Shown here piece after piece: positions 53,832 through 63,531 of a stretch of DNA of 64,000 nucleotides. The notes beneath the pieces were generated by a model. The model ran no database searches. It was not told the origin of the DNA and worked only from the letters and a program-made list of their open reading frames with translations. How positions within the stretch are numbered: the stretch's first letter is position 1; every line of letters starts with the position of its first letter. The stretch lies in the NCBI GenBank assembly GCA_016710525.1, contig JADJVQ010000136.1, positions 1 to 64,000 on the forward strand, given 5' to 3'. The DNA comes from Burkholderiaceae bacterium. Lineage in GTDB: Bacteria > Pseudomonadota > Gammaproteobacteria > Burkholderiales > Burkholderiaceae_E. Position numbers and translations under genes: made by a program.

Positions 53832-54587
53832 CTATTGCTCGCGCGCTGCGACCCGGACGAACTCGCCCAGGATGCGGTGCACCCGGGCCATGGTCTGGTC
53901 GAGGGTGGCGCTGATCGCCTCCAGCGAAATGCCCTGGAGGCTGTCGCCCTTGCCTGCCGCATGATTGGCGACCACGGCGAGCGTCGCATAAGGCACCGCC
54001 AGTTCGCGCGCCAGCGCGGCCTCGGGCATTCCGGTCATGCCGACCAGGTCGCAGCCGTCGCGCTCCATGCGGCGGATCTCGGCCGCCGTCTCCAGGCGCG
54101 GCCCCTGCGTGCAGCCGTAGGTCCCGCCCAGCGCCAGCGGCTCGCCCAGATTGCCGGCCGCCCGCGCGAGACGCTCGCGAACGATGTCGTCGTAGGGCAC
54201 CGTGAAGTCGATGTGAGTGACCGGCTGCTCCGGGCCCTCGAAGAACGTGCTGCGCCGGCCCCAGGTGTAGTCGATCAGCTGATCGGGAAGAACCAGGACG
54301 CCGGGGCCGAATTCCGGCCGGATGCCGCCGACAGTGGCGACCGACAGGATGCCATCGACACCCGCGCCGTGCAGGGCCCAGAGGTTGGCGCGATAGTTGA
54401 TCTCGTGCGGGGCGATCGTGTGCCCGTAGCCATGGCGCGCCAGGAAAACGAGTTCGATGCCATCCAGCCGGCCATGGGTCAGCGGGCCGGACGGATCGCC
54501 ATAGGGCGTGCGCACGACCTGGCGCCGTGCCTGCTCCAGACCGGCCAGTTGAGCCAGGCCGCTGCCTCCGATGATCGCGAATTTCAT
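53832..54587 (-). CDS. S-methyl-5'-thioinosine (or MTA) phosphorylase
   Basis: This 251-residue purine nucleoside phosphorylase of the trimeric class starts at ATG 54,587 (MKFAIIGGSGLAQLAGLEQA). It has the phosphate loop GGSG, RHGYGHTIAPHEINYRANLW and TYGCTQGPRLETAAEIRRME. The base-contact segment reads VVANHAAGKGDS, with Asn/Ala where adenosine-type enzymes have Asp residues, which favours methylthioinosine as known in pseudomonads. The product would be methylthioribose-1-phosphate in methionine salvage. It overlaps ligA by four bases. Confidence 0.82.
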   Translation of the reverse strand: MKFAIIGGSGLAQLAGLEQARRQVVRTPYGDPSGPLTHGRLDGIELVFLARHGYGHTIAPHEINYRANLWALHGAGVDGILSVATVGGIRPEFGPGVLVLPDQLIDYTWGRRSTFFEGPEQPVTHIDFTVPYDDIVRERLARAAGNLGEPLALGGTYGCTQGPRLETAAEIRRMERDGCDLVGMTGMPEAALARELAVPYATLAVVANHAAGKGDSLQGISLEAISATLDQTMARVHRILGEFVRVAAREQ

Positions 54588-56776
54588 GATGCCTCGCCGG
54601 GCCCCGGGGCCCCTGATGGTTGAGCTGCTTCGATGAGTGACAACAGGCCCGCCTCGTCGATGACGGTGATGCCCAGTTCGGCGGCCTTTTGCAGCTTGCT
54701 GCCGGCGGCCTCGCCGGCGACCACGAAATCGGTCCTTCGCGACACCGAGCCGGCGACCGATCCGCCAGCCGCCCGGATCCGGGCAGCCGCGTCGTCGCGG
54801 CTCAGGCTGGGCAGTGTGCCCGTGATGACAAAACTGCGCCCGGCCAGCGGCGCCACGACGGGGGCGCCCGCAGCCATTGCCGCCGGCGGGCTGCCGACCG
54901 GCGCGACGCCGGCGGCCAGCAGTTCGGCGATCACCTGCCGATTGTGGGGTTCGGCAAAAAACCGCTGCACACTGTCGATGATCTCCGGGCCGATACCCTC
55001 CAGGGGCACCGGCAGCAGCGGCTCGCCGCGCGGGCGGCGGCGGGTGTTTTCCTTCTGGATATCCGCCTTGCGCTGCTGCACGGCCGGCCAGTCTTCGGCC
55101 ATCAGCGCTTCGAGGTCGCCATAGTCGGCCGCCAGCTGACGGGCCACTTCTTCACCGACATGGCGGATGCCCAGCCCGAACAGGAAGCGGGCCAGCGGAC
55201 GGGAACGCGACCGGTCGATCGCCGCCAGCAGGTTGGCGGCCGATTTTTCACCCATGCGCTCCAGACCGGCCAGGGTATCGGGCGCCAGCCGATAGAGATC
55301 GGCAGGCGACAGCACCCTGCCCGCGTCGACCAGCTGCTCGACCAGCTTGTCGCCCAGGCCTTCGATGTCCATCGCGCGGCGCTGCGCGAAGTGCAGCAGC
55401 GCCTGCTTGCGCTGGGCCGAACAGAACAGGCCGGCACCGCAGCGCCAGGCCGATTCGCCGGCTTCGCGCACCACCGCGGAACCGCACACCGGGCAGGCCG
55501 TCGGCATCGAAAATCGCCGGTATCGACCCGCAAAGGCGGGATCGTCGGCGGGCAGGCGGCGTTCGGACAGGGCGCGCACGACTTCCGGGATGACGTCGCC
55601 AGCCCGCCGCACGACCACCAGGTCGCCGATCAGCAGGTCCTTGCGGCGGATCTCGTCTTCGTTGTGCAGCGTGGCGTTGGACACGGTGGTGCCGCCCACG
55701 AACACGGGCTTCAGGCGCGCCACCGGCGTCAGCGAGCCGGTGCGCCCGACCTGGATCTCGATGTCGAGCAGTTCGGTGATCGCCTCCTGCGCCGGGAACT
55801 TGTGGGCCACCGCAAAGCGCGGGGCGCGCGCGACATGCCCGATCCGCTCGTGCCAGTCACGCCGATTGACCTTGTAGACCACGCCGTCGATCTCGTAGGG
55901 CAGATCGGCGCGCCGGGCCATCATGCGCCCGTAGTAGTCGATCAGGCCTTGCGGCCCGCGCAGACATTCGAGTTCGGCGCCCACTGGCAGGCCCAGTTCG
56001 CGCAGCCATTGCAGCAGTGCGGACTGGGTGGGCGGCATGCCGGCACCCGCAAGCTCGCCGATGCCATAGGCGAAGAATCGCAACGGGCGGCGTGCGGTGG
56101 CCGCGGGATCGAGCTGGCGCAAGGCGCCAGCGGCGGCATTGCGCGGATTGACGAATTCACGCTCGCCGGCCTCGCGCTGCTGACGGTTCATGCGATCGAA
56201 ATCGGCCTTGAACATCAGCACTTCGCCGCGCACCTCGAGCACTTGCGGAACGGTCGCCGGTGCGCGCAGGCGCAGCGGGATCGCCCGAACGGTGCGGATG
56301 TTGGCGGTGACGTTCTCGCCGATGCTGCCGTCGCCGCGCGTGGCCCCCAGGACCAGCCGGCCATTTTCGTAACGAAGGCTGATCGCCAGTCCGTCGTATT
56401 TGAGTTCAGCCGAATACTCGACCGGCTCGCCGGCGCTGATCGCATCGCCCAGCGCCTCGCGCACCCGCCGGTCGAATCCGAGCACGTCGGCCTCGTCGAA
56501 GGCATTGTTCAGCGACAGCATCGGCACGGAATGGCGGATCTCGCCGAAGCCCTGCGCGGGCGCGCCGCCGACCCGCTGGGTGGGGGAGCTCGGGCTCAGC
56601 AGCGCCGGGAATCGAGCCTCGAGGGCCTGCAGCTCGCCGAACAGCCGATCGTATTCGGCGTCGGGCACCGTGGGCGCATCGAGCACATAGTATTCATGGG
56701 CGTACTGTTCGAGCCGCTCGCGCAGGCGCGAGGCCTGCGCGACATCGCCCGGCGACGGCGCCTGCGGATCGGTCAT
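54584..56776 (-). CDS. ligA: NAD-dependent DNA ligase
   Basis: This 730-residue protein starts at ATG 56,776 (MTDPQAPSPGDVAQASRLRE). Domain Ia has the NAD-binding YY-D motif; adenylation Lys126 lies in EYSAELKYDGLAISLR. An OB fold (FPAQEAITELLDIEIQVGRT), a zinc finger (CPVCGSAV, CGAGLFCSAQ), HhH repeats (LERMGEKSAANLLAAIDRSR) and a C-terminal BRCT domain (LAGRSFVITGTLPSLSRDDA) follow. It seals nicks in replication and repair. It follows zipA by 31 bases. Confidence 0.97.
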   Translation of the reverse strand: MTDPQAPSPGDVAQASRLRERLEQYAHEYYVLDAPTVPDAEYDRLFGELQALEARFPALLSPSSPTQRVGGAPAQGFGEIRHSVPMLSLNNAFDEADVLGFDRRVREALGDAISAGEPVEYSAELKYDGLAISLRYENGRLVLGATRGDGSIGENVTANIRTVRAIPLRLRAPATVPQVLEVRGEVLMFKADFDRMNRQQREAGEREFVNPRNAAAGALRQLDPAATARRPLRFFAYGIGELAGAGMPPTQSALLQWLRELGLPVGAELECLRGPQGLIDYYGRMMARRADLPYEIDGVVYKVNRRDWHERIGHVARAPRFAVAHKFPAQEAITELLDIEIQVGRTGSLTPVARLKPVFVGGTTVSNATLHNEDEIRRKDLLIGDLVVVRRAGDVIPEVVRALSERRLPADDPAFAGRYRRFSMPTACPVCGSAVVREAGESAWRCGAGLFCSAQRKQALLHFAQRRAMDIEGLGDKLVEQLVDAGRVLSPADLYRLAPDTLAGLERMGEKSAANLLAAIDRSRSRPLARFLFGLGIRHVGEEVARQLAADYGDLEALMAEDWPAVQQRKADIQKENTRRRPRGEPLLPVPLEGIGPEIIDSVQRFFAEPHNRQVIAELLAAGVAPVGSPPAAMAAGAPVVAPLAGRSFVITGTLPSLSRDDAAARIRAAGGSVAGSVSRRTDFVVAGEAAGSKLQKAAELGITVIDEAGLLSLIEAAQPSGAPGPGEAS

Positions 56777-56807
56777 GCCGGGGTGGGCGGGCACGCCGGA
56801 ACGACGA

Positions 56808-58076
56808 TCAGTTGAAAACGCGCAGGGCCAGGGCCGATCCCGGCACCAGTCCGGCCGTGCACAAAGCCTGCTGACGCTCGGCCAGCTGCTGCTCGATGCG
56901 CTCCAGGCTGGCATCGGTCAGTGCCCGCCCCTGGTCATCGACCAGCCGCCCGCCGAGCCGCTGGGCGCAGTGGCGTGCGCAAGCCACCATTTCCTGCCAG
57001 GGCTGCGCCGACAGCGGGGCCCGGGGCACGTCCAGCAGCAAGGACAGGCGCGTCGGGCTGTCGCTCAGGCTCAGTGAAAACACGACTTCGCCGTGCTCGG
57101 CGAGCCGGGCATGCCGATTGTTGCCACGCTCGGTGCAATGGGTCTCCTGGGCCAGGCGGGCAAGATCGGCCACGCCGAGCGCATCGGGCGCCTCGATGTT
57201 CAGGCCGATCTGGACGTCGAGCGCCGCGCACGACTCGTCCAGCGAACGCGCCCGCTGCAGGACGGCGTTCATGTCCGGGGTATCGCCCAGCACCGCCAGG
57301 TGCTCGGCCAGCGCTTGGACGCCGGTGACGAATTCGGAGTACTCCATGGCATTCAAGGGGCCGTGGCGATTGGCGAGCAGCACCCCCACCCGGACCCGGG
57401 CGAGCCGCTGGCGCGTGGCCAGCGCTCCCCAGCTGTTCTGCCCGGGATCGTCGAGCGGCGCGGCGCTGCCCTCGAGCACGACCGGCTTGCTGCCGACACG
57501 TCGAAAGGATTGCGCCACCGCGAGCAGACGATCGGAGGCAACCGGCTCGGCCAGCTGGAACTCGATGATGCAGTCGGTGAGCGGGTGCAGCCGCGCGCCG
57601 GCGCCGGAAGGCTCACCGGGCAGTCCGGCAGCGGCGGGTCCGGTGTCGGCAGGCGCCTCGCCCGGAAGATCCTGGGGCGCCTGGGCGCCGGCCATCGGGA
57701 CGGCGCCATCATGGGTGAGACTCGGCTCGCCGGGATGCGCTTCGGTCGTCGCGCCGCCCGCGTGGAAACCGGCGGGTTGCGCGCCACCGGGCGGCCGACT
57801 GCTCGTCGCCGGATCGTGGGCATGGCCCTTGTCAGCCTGCGACGGCGCATCGGCCCGCACGCCCAGCGAAGGTTCGCCGCGCGCCGCGCCCGCGCCGGAC
57901 GGAGACGCCCGATCAGGCGAGCCGCGGGTGGCCGGCGGCGACAGCGGCGTTTCGCGGCGCAGGCCGCCGCGCCGGCGCGACACCCAGATGTTGTAGACGA
58001 GCACGCCGGCCACGGCCAGCAGAGCCAGCAGGATCAGGCTGAGCGACAGTGAACTGAGGCCGAATCGCGCGCTCAT
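56808..58076 (-). CDS. zipA: ZipA-family cell-division protein
   Basis: This 422-residue protein starts at ATG 58,076, overlapping the smc stop. A single N-terminal membrane helix (LSLILLALLAVAGVLVYNIW) and a basic patch precede a long Pro/Ala/Gly-rich linker (about 40-160). A C-terminal ZipA FtsZ-binding-like domain follows (TDCIIEFQLAEPVASDRLLA, PTRLSLLLDVPRAPLSAQPW, ARHCAQRLGGRLVDDQGRAL). Betaproteobacterial ZipA is divergent from E. coli. The smc-zipA-ligA order supports the call. It tethers FtsZ to the inner membrane. Confidence 0.85.
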   Translation of the reverse strand: MSARFGLSSLSLSLILLALLAVAGVLVYNIWVSRRRGGLRRETPLSPPATRGSPDRASPSGAGAARGEPSLGVRADAPSQADKGHAHDPATSSRPPGGAQPAGFHAGGATTEAHPGEPSLTHDGAVPMAGAQAPQDLPGEAPADTGPAAAGLPGEPSGAGARLHPLTDCIIEFQLAEPVASDRLLAVAQSFRRVGSKPVVLEGSAAPLDDPGQNSWGALATRQRLARVRVGVLLANRHGPLNAMEYSEFVTGVQALAEHLAVLGDTPDMNAVLQRARSLDESCAALDVQIGLNIEAPDALGVADLARLAQETHCTERGNNRHARLAEHGEVVFSLSLSDSPTRLSLLLDVPRAPLSAQPWQEMVACARHCAQRLGGRLVDDQGRALTDASLERIEQQLAERQQALCTAGLVPGSALALRVFN

Positions 58077-61000
58077 GCTGCTTGCGCCATCAAAGAGGCG
58101 GAATCGAGGTCGACCGCCACGATGCGCGAGACGCCGCGCTCCTGCATGGTGACGCCGACGAGTTGCTGTGCTAGCTCCATGGCGATCTTGTTGTGGGTGA
58201 TGAACAGGAATTGCGTGTGATCGGACATGCGGCGAACCATATCGCAGTAGCGCTCCGTGTTGGCGTCGTCCAGCGGCGCGTCGACCTCGTCGAGCAGGCA
58301 GAACGGGGCCGGGTTGAGCTGGAACATCGCAAAGACCAGCGCGATCGCGGTCAGGGCTTTTTCGCCGCCCGACAGCAGGTGGATGGTGCTGTTGCGCTTG
58401 CCGGGAGGCTGCGCCATCACCTGGATGCCGGCGTCGAGGATTTCTTCGCCGGTCAGGATGAGCCGGGCCTCGCCGCCGCCGAACAGTTCGGGGAACAACT
58501 GGCCGAAGCCCTTGTTGACCGTGTCGTAGGTGTTCTGGAGGAGTTCGCGGGTTTCGCGGTCGATGCGCCGGATCGCGTCCTCGAGAGTGGTGATGGCTTC
58601 GTTCAGATCGGCCGACTGGGCGTCCAGGAAATCCTTGCGCTCCTGCGAGACGCCCAATTCGTCCAGGGCTGCCAGGTTGACCGCGCCCAGGGCGGCGATC
58701 GCGTTGCCCAGCCGGGTGACCTCGCCCTGCAGCCAGGAGGCGCGCGGCGCTTCGGCCAGGGCATCGGCCAGCAGCGACTCGTCGACCGAGTTTTCCTGCA
58801 GCAGCGTGGCGAACTGTTCGACATTCAGGCGCGCCGCCTGCTCCTTGAGCTGCAGCTCGGCGACCCGGTCGCGCAGCGGGTCCTGCTGGCGCTCGATCCC
58901 CAGGCGCTGCTCGTCGCGCGACTTCAGCGACGCGGTGAGTTCGTCCAGGCGCTGGCGCGCGGCCGACAGCACCTGCTCGGCGCCGATCCGTGCGGCCAGG
59001 GCCGCGTCGAGCGCGGCACGGGCCGCGGCGTCGGACAGTTCGCCCAGCCGTGCCTCCTGCTGCAGGCGGTCTTCGCGGCTTTGCTGCTCGAGACGCTCGG
59101 CCTGCTCGATGCGGGCATCGAGCCGTTCGATGCGGGCCGCGATCTCGCGGGTCGAAAACGAGGCTTCCTGGGCGTCGCGTTCCGCGGCCCGAACCTGCTC
59201 GCGATGGGCTGCCAGCCGGGCCTCGCCGTCTTCGCTGCTGATCGCCGAGTCTTCCGCCAGCTGCTGGCGCTCGGCCAGTTCGAGATCGAGGCGCTCGAAC
59301 GCGGCCGACTCTTCTTCGACCACGCTTCGAGAGGATTCGACGATGGCGGCCACCTCGGCCAGATCGTGTTCGATGCGCTCGCGCGTCTGGCGGGCCCGTT
59401 CGAGCTGCTGTTCGAGACGCTGCGCATCGAGCCGCAGCGCCGCCAGCTCGCGCACCGCACGGCTGTGGGCATCGCGCGCGGCGCTCAGCCGCTGGCTGGT
59501 CTCGGCGGCCAGCGCCTCGGCGCGCAGCGCGGCCGCACGCGCATCATCGGCCATCAGGTGCTGGGCGCGCGACTCGCGTCCCAGGTTGTCGAGTTCGTGC
59601 TGGCGGACCAGCAGGCCCTCCTGCTCGGAATCGGCCGCATACAGCTGCAGCGACAGCACGCCGACCAGATGGCCCTCGCGGGTGATGAAGCGCCCGCCAG
59701 GCGGCAGTTCGGCGCGCCGCGCCAGCGCTTCGTCCAGCGTCTGGACCGCCCAGCAGCCGTGCAGCCATTCGCCCAGCAGCGACTGCAGACCGGACTCGGT
59801 GGCTCTCACCACTTCGAGCAGCGGCCGCAGGCCCGACGGCGCGGGCGCCACCGGAATCAGCGCCTTGGGCGAAAAGAAGGCCACCTTGGCGGGCGGTGCA
59901 TCGCCGGCCAGTGCGGCCACGGTTTCGAGGCGGCCGATCTCGAGCGCCTCGACCCGCTCGCGCAGCACCGATTCGAGGGCGGTCTCCCAGCCCTCCTCGA
60001 TGCGCAGGCGCTGCCACAGCCGCGCCAGCGACTGCAGCCCATGCTTGCCCAGCCAGGGGCCGATCCGGGCCTGGCTCTGGGCCCGTTCCTGCAACTGGCG
60101 CAAGGCGGTGATCCGGGCTTCGATCTGGGTCGCCTTGCCCTCGGCGGCGCGCAGCGCCTGCTGGGCCGGCGCCCGCGCGGCATCGGCGCTGCGCCACGCG
60201 TCGTCGGCCGCCTGCTGGGCTTCGCCGCTGGCCTGCTCGATTTCTTCGGCCACCGCAACGGCCTCGCGCATCGCGGCCAGATCGGTCTCGGGCGGAGCCT
60301 GCACCTGGGCCACCTCGGCCTGCAGCCGCTCGTGGCGCCGCTGGGCGTCGGCCTGGGTCTGTTCGGCGGCGCGCTGCCGGGTAGCCGACAGTTCGATGGC
60401 CTGGCGGGTCTGAAGCGCCGCCGCCCGGGTCTCGTCCTGGCGGGCACGCGCATCGCGGCTGGCCGCTTCGAGCGCGGGGGTCTGGTCGGTCAGGGCGAGC
60501 ACGCGCTCGGTGAGTTCGTCGGCCCGGCCCTGCGCTTCTTCGCGGAATGCCCGTGCGGTCTCGACGTCGTGCCGAGCCTGCTCGCGGTCTTCGCGGGCCC
60601 GGCGCTCCTGCTCGGCCAGCGAACCGATCCGCTCGCCCAGCTGGCCCTGCGACTCGACCACGTAGCGGATCTCGGATTCGAGGCGCGCCACCTCGGCATT
60701 GGCATCGTAGAAGCGCGCCTGCGCGGTGTGGACCTCGTCGCCGGCGCCATAGTGAGCGCTGCGCAGGGTTTCGATCTCGGCCTCGAGGGAGCGCAGCCCG
60801 GCCAGCGACCCTTCGAGAGCATTGACCGCCTGGGCTGATTCGGCCAGCCAGCGCTGCTGCTCGGTCTGGGCTTCGTTGCGCCGGACCATCCAGAGCAGGT
60901 GCTGCTTGCGCTCGCGCTCGGCTTCGTATTCGCGATAGCGCTGCGCGACCTCGGCCTGGCTGGTCAGCTTCTCGATCTGGCTGCCCAGCTCGCGGCGGAT

Positions 61001-61588
61001 GTCTTCGACGCGGGTGAGGTTTTCGCGGGTATCGGACAGCCGGTTTTCGGTTTCGCGGCGCCGTTCCTTGTACTTGGAGATGCCGGCGGCCTCTTCGAGG
61101 AAGACCCGCAGGTCTTCGGGGCGGGCCTCGATGATCCGCGAGATCATGCCCTGGCCGATGATGGCGTAGGCACGAGGTCCGAGCCCGGTGCCCAGGAACA
61201 GATCGTGGACGTCCTTGCGGCGCACGACCTGATTGTTGATCGAATAGCTCGACTGTCCGTCGCGGGTCAGGACACGCTTGACCGCGAGTTCGGCGAAAGT
61301 GCCCCAGCTGCCGCCGATCCGGCCCAGCGTGTTGTCGAACACCAGCTCGACCGACGCCCGCGACGCGGGCTTGCGCTCGGACGATCCCGAAAAAATGACG
61401 TCCTGCATCGACTCGCCGCGCAGCTCCGACGCCTTGGATTCGCCCAGCACCCAGCGAACGGCATCGATGATGTTCGACTTGCCGCAGCCATTGGGCCCGA
61501 CCACGCCGACCCGCTGCCCGGGAACATCGAAGGCCGTCGCATCGACAAAGGACTTGAAACCGGAAAGCTTGATCTGCTTGAGTCGCAC
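58073..61588 (-). CDS. smc: Chromosome segregation protein SMC
   Basis: This 1171-residue ATPase starts at ATG 61,588 (MRLKQIKLSGFKSFVDATAF). Walker A GPNGCGKS is at 31-38. Two long coiled-coil arms flank a hinge around residues 510-630 (ESVLRERVEALEIGRLETVA, GRFITREGHLVGVLSLQLYA). The ABC signature LLSGGEKALTAIALVFAMF and Walker B FCLLDEVDAPLDDAN are near the C-terminus. It compacts and segregates DNA with ScpAB, not present here. It overlaps zipA by ATGA. Confidence 0.98.
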   Translation of the reverse strand: MRLKQIKLSGFKSFVDATAFDVPGQRVGVVGPNGCGKSNIIDAVRWVLGESKASELRGESMQDVIFSGSSERKPASRASVELVFDNTLGRIGGSWGTFAELAVKRVLTRDGQSSYSINNQVVRRKDVHDLFLGTGLGPRAYAIIGQGMISRIIEARPEDLRVFLEEAAGISKYKERRRETENRLSDTRENLTRVEDIRRELGSQIEKLTSQAEVAQRYREYEAERERKQHLLWMVRRNEAQTEQQRWLAESAQAVNALEGSLAGLRSLEAEIETLRSAHYGAGDEVHTAQARFYDANAEVARLESEIRYVVESQGQLGERIGSLAEQERRAREDREQARHDVETARAFREEAQGRADELTERVLALTDQTPALEAASRDARARQDETRAAALQTRQAIELSATRQRAAEQTQADAQRRHERLQAEVAQVQAPPETDLAAMREAVAVAEEIEQASGEAQQAADDAWRSADAARAPAQQALRAAEGKATQIEARITALRQLQERAQSQARIGPWLGKHGLQSLARLWQRLRIEEGWETALESVLRERVEALEIGRLETVAALAGDAPPAKVAFFSPKALIPVAPAPSGLRPLLEVVRATESGLQSLLGEWLHGCWAVQTLDEALARRAELPPGGRFITREGHLVGVLSLQLYAADSEQEGLLVRQHELDNLGRESRAQHLMADDARAAALRAEALAAETSQRLSAARDAHSRAVRELAALRLDAQRLEQQLERARQTRERIEHDLAEVAAIVESSRSVVEEESAAFERLDLELAERQQLAEDSAISSEDGEARLAAHREQVRAAERDAQEASFSTREIAARIERLDARIEQAERLEQQSREDRLQQEARLGELSDAAARAALDAALAARIGAEQVLSAARQRLDELTASLKSRDEQRLGIERQQDPLRDRVAELQLKEQAARLNVEQFATLLQENSVDESLLADALAEAPRASWLQGEVTRLGNAIAALGAVNLAALDELGVSQERKDFLDAQSADLNEAITTLEDAIRRIDRETRELLQNTYDTVNKGFGQLFPELFGGGEARLILTGEEILDAGIQVMAQPPGKRNSTIHLLSGGEKALTAIALVFAMFQLNPAPFCLLDEVDAPLDDANTERYCDMVRRMSDHTQFLFITHNKIAMELAQQLVGVTMQERGVSRIVAVDLDSASLMAQAA

Positions 61589-61769
61589 GCGCGAGGACCT
61601 TCAGCGATGGGCACGACAGAAATGCGAAAAGCCGCGATGGCGGCTTGGACGCCCTGATAATATCACCCGCCACACGACGCCCTGCCGGCGCGAATGCGCC
61701 TGCCCGTCGATCCCGGTTGCACGGCGTTTGATTTCAAGCACTTGCACGCTCCCGAGTCCCGTTCAGCCC

Positions 61770-62186
61770 ATGCCATCGCAACCCGCCAAGACCCTGGAAA
61801 CCTTCCCGAACCCCAATCCCTCGCGCGATTACCTTGTTCATATGGAGGTCCCGGAGTTCACCTGCCTGTGTCCGCTGACCGGCCAGCCCGACTTCGCCAC
61901 GTTCGTGATCGACTACGTGCCGGACAAGCGCAATGTCGAGCTGAAGAGCCTCAAGCAGTACATGTGGTCTTATCGCAATGAGGGCGCCTTTCACGAGGCG
62001 GTGACCAATCGGATCCTCGACGACCTGGTGAAGGCCACCTCGCCGCGCTACCTGAAGGTCACCGCGCGCTGGTACGTGAGAGGCGGCATCTTCACCAATG
62101 TGGTGGTCGATCACCGCAAGCGCGGCTGGAAGCCGGCCCCACGCATCGATCTCGAGAACTTCGAGCAAAACTCGAACTTCAAGTAA
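61770..62186 (+). CDS. queF: NADPH-dependent preQ0 reductase QueF (type I)
   Basis: This 138-residue tunnelling-fold enzyme starts at ATG 61,770 (MPSQPAKTLETFPNPNPSRD). It has the catalytic Cys34 in EFTCLCPLTGQPDFA, the acid Asp41, the NADPH motif VELKSLKQYMWSYRN and the substrate Glu in FHEAVTNRI. It reduces preQ0 to preQ1 for queuosine in tRNA. The short single-domain length is type I. The 181-base leader between smc (divergent) and queF has no preQ1 riboswitch that I can see. Confidence 0.95.
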   Translation: MPSQPAKTLETFPNPNPSRDYLVHMEVPEFTCLCPLTGQPDFATFVIDYVPDKRNVELKSLKQYMWSYRNEGAFHEAVTNRILDDLVKATSPRYLKVTARWYVRGGIFTNVVVDHRKRGWKPAPRIDLENFEQNSNFK

Positions 62187-62221
62187 TTATACAATAAAAA
62201 TCAAGTAGTTGGAGATTTTTC

Positions 62222-63439
62222 TTGAACCCAAAACTAAGGACTTTGCAGGCGTATCCGTTCGAACGGCTCAGGGCTTTGCTCGACGGGGTGCGGCCCGAAC
62301 CGAGTCTGGCACCGCTCAATCTGTCGATCGGCGAGCCCAAGCACCCCACGCCGCGCCTGATCACCGATGCCTACGTCCAGGCCCTGGGCGGCCTGTCGTC
62401 CTATCCGGCAACCGCCGGCTCGCCGGCGCTGCGCGAGGCGATCGCCGGCTGGCTCAAGCGCCGCCACGGCTTGTCGCGGCTCGATGCCCTGACCCAGGTG
62501 CTGCCGATCAATGGCAGCCGCGAGGCGCTGTTCGCCTTCGCCCAGACCGTGATCGACCCCGTTCCGCAGGCGGTGGTGGTCTGCCCCAACCCGTTCTATC
62601 AGATCTACGAGGGCGCGGCCTTGCTGGCCGGCGCCTCGCCCTGGTATGTCGACCAGAGCCCCCGCAACGGCTACCGCTGCGACTGGTCCAGCGTGCCCGA
62701 GGCGGTCTGGCAGCGCACCCAGCTGCTCTATGTCTGCTCGCCGGGCAACCCGACCGGCACGGTCATGGGCCAGGCCGAATGGGCGCACCTGTTCGAACTG
62801 TCCGACCGCCACGGCTTTTGCATCGCGTCCGACGAGTGTTATTCCGAGATCTATTTCGACGAGTCGCATCCGCCCCTGGGCGCCCTGGGCGCGGCCCGCG
62901 CGGCCGGTCGCGACGACTTCCGGCGCCTGGTCGTCTTCGGCAGTCTCTCGAAACGCTCGAATGTGCCGGGAATGCGCTCGGGCTACGTGGCCGGCGACGC
63001 GGCGCTGCTGGCCGAATTCCTGCTGTATCGCACCTATCACGGCAGCGCGATGAGCCCGCCGGTGCAGCAGGCGTCGATTGCCGCCTGGGGCGACGAAGCG
63101 CATGTGATCGACAACCGCCGCCAGTACCGCGACAAGTTCGACGCGCTGTTCCCGATCCTGTCGCCGGTCATGCGCGTGGAACGCCCGCAGGCGGGGTTCT
63201 ACTTCTGGGCCGGCGTGCCCGACGGCGACGACACCCGCTTCGTGCGCGAACTGTACCGTCAATATAATGTGCTGAGCCTGCCGGGCAGCTACCTGGCGCG
63301 CGACACCGCCGACGGCCGCAATCCGGGCCGCGGCCATGTCCGCCTGGCGCTGGTCGAGCCGCTGGAGCCCTGCACCGAAGCGGCGCGACGCATTGCCCGC
63401 TTCATCGCGGGCTCGAGCGCCCTTCAGCCGGCCGCCTGA
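62222..63439 (+). CDS. dapC: N-succinyldiaminopimelate aminotransferase (PLP, class I)
   Basis: This 405-residue protein starts at TTG 62,222, about 11 bases after GGAG in an unusually AT-rich stretch. No in-frame ATG gives the full fold. The class I aminotransferase fold includes LNLSIGEPKHPTPRLITDAY, PINGSREALFAFAQTV, YVCSPGNPTGTVMGQAEWAH, ASDECYSEIYFDESHPPLG and the PLP lysine in VFGSLSKRSNVPGMRSGYVA. Position before dapD fits DapC of the succinylase lysine/DAP route. An N-acetylornithine-type role is less likely. 92 bases separate it from dapD. Confidence 0.93.
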   Translation: MNPKLRTLQAYPFERLRALLDGVRPEPSLAPLNLSIGEPKHPTPRLITDAYVQALGGLSSYPATAGSPALREAIAGWLKRRHGLSRLDALTQVLPINGSREALFAFAQTVIDPVPQAVVVCPNPFYQIYEGAALLAGASPWYVDQSPRNGYRCDWSSVPEAVWQRTQLLYVCSPGNPTGTVMGQAEWAHLFELSDRHGFCIASDECYSEIYFDESHPPLGALGAARAAGRDDFRRLVVFGSLSKRSNVPGMRSGYVAGDAALLAEFLLYRTYHGSAMSPPVQQASIAAWGDEAHVIDNRRQYRDKFDALFPILSPVMRVERPQAGFYFWAGVPDGDDTRFVRELYRQYNVLSLPGSYLARDTADGRNPGRGHVRLALVEPLEPCTEAARRIARFIAGSSALQPAA

Positions 63440-63531
63440 CATCGGCCCAATTCCCTTCGCCGGCGCGGGTCCGGCGGCCCTGCCCCGACCCGCCGCTTTG
63501 TCTTTTGTCCCCACCACCTGAGTCCCACCCG

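Noticed and set aside
58193..60838. 881-codon open frame opposite smc
   Set aside because: Antisense shadow of the smc coiled coil (Arg/Leu/Gln-rich). No start signal or known domain.
61589..61769. preQ1 riboswitch before queF
   Set aside because: I looked for the small C-rich hairpin and A-rich tail of a preQ1 aptamer and did not find it.
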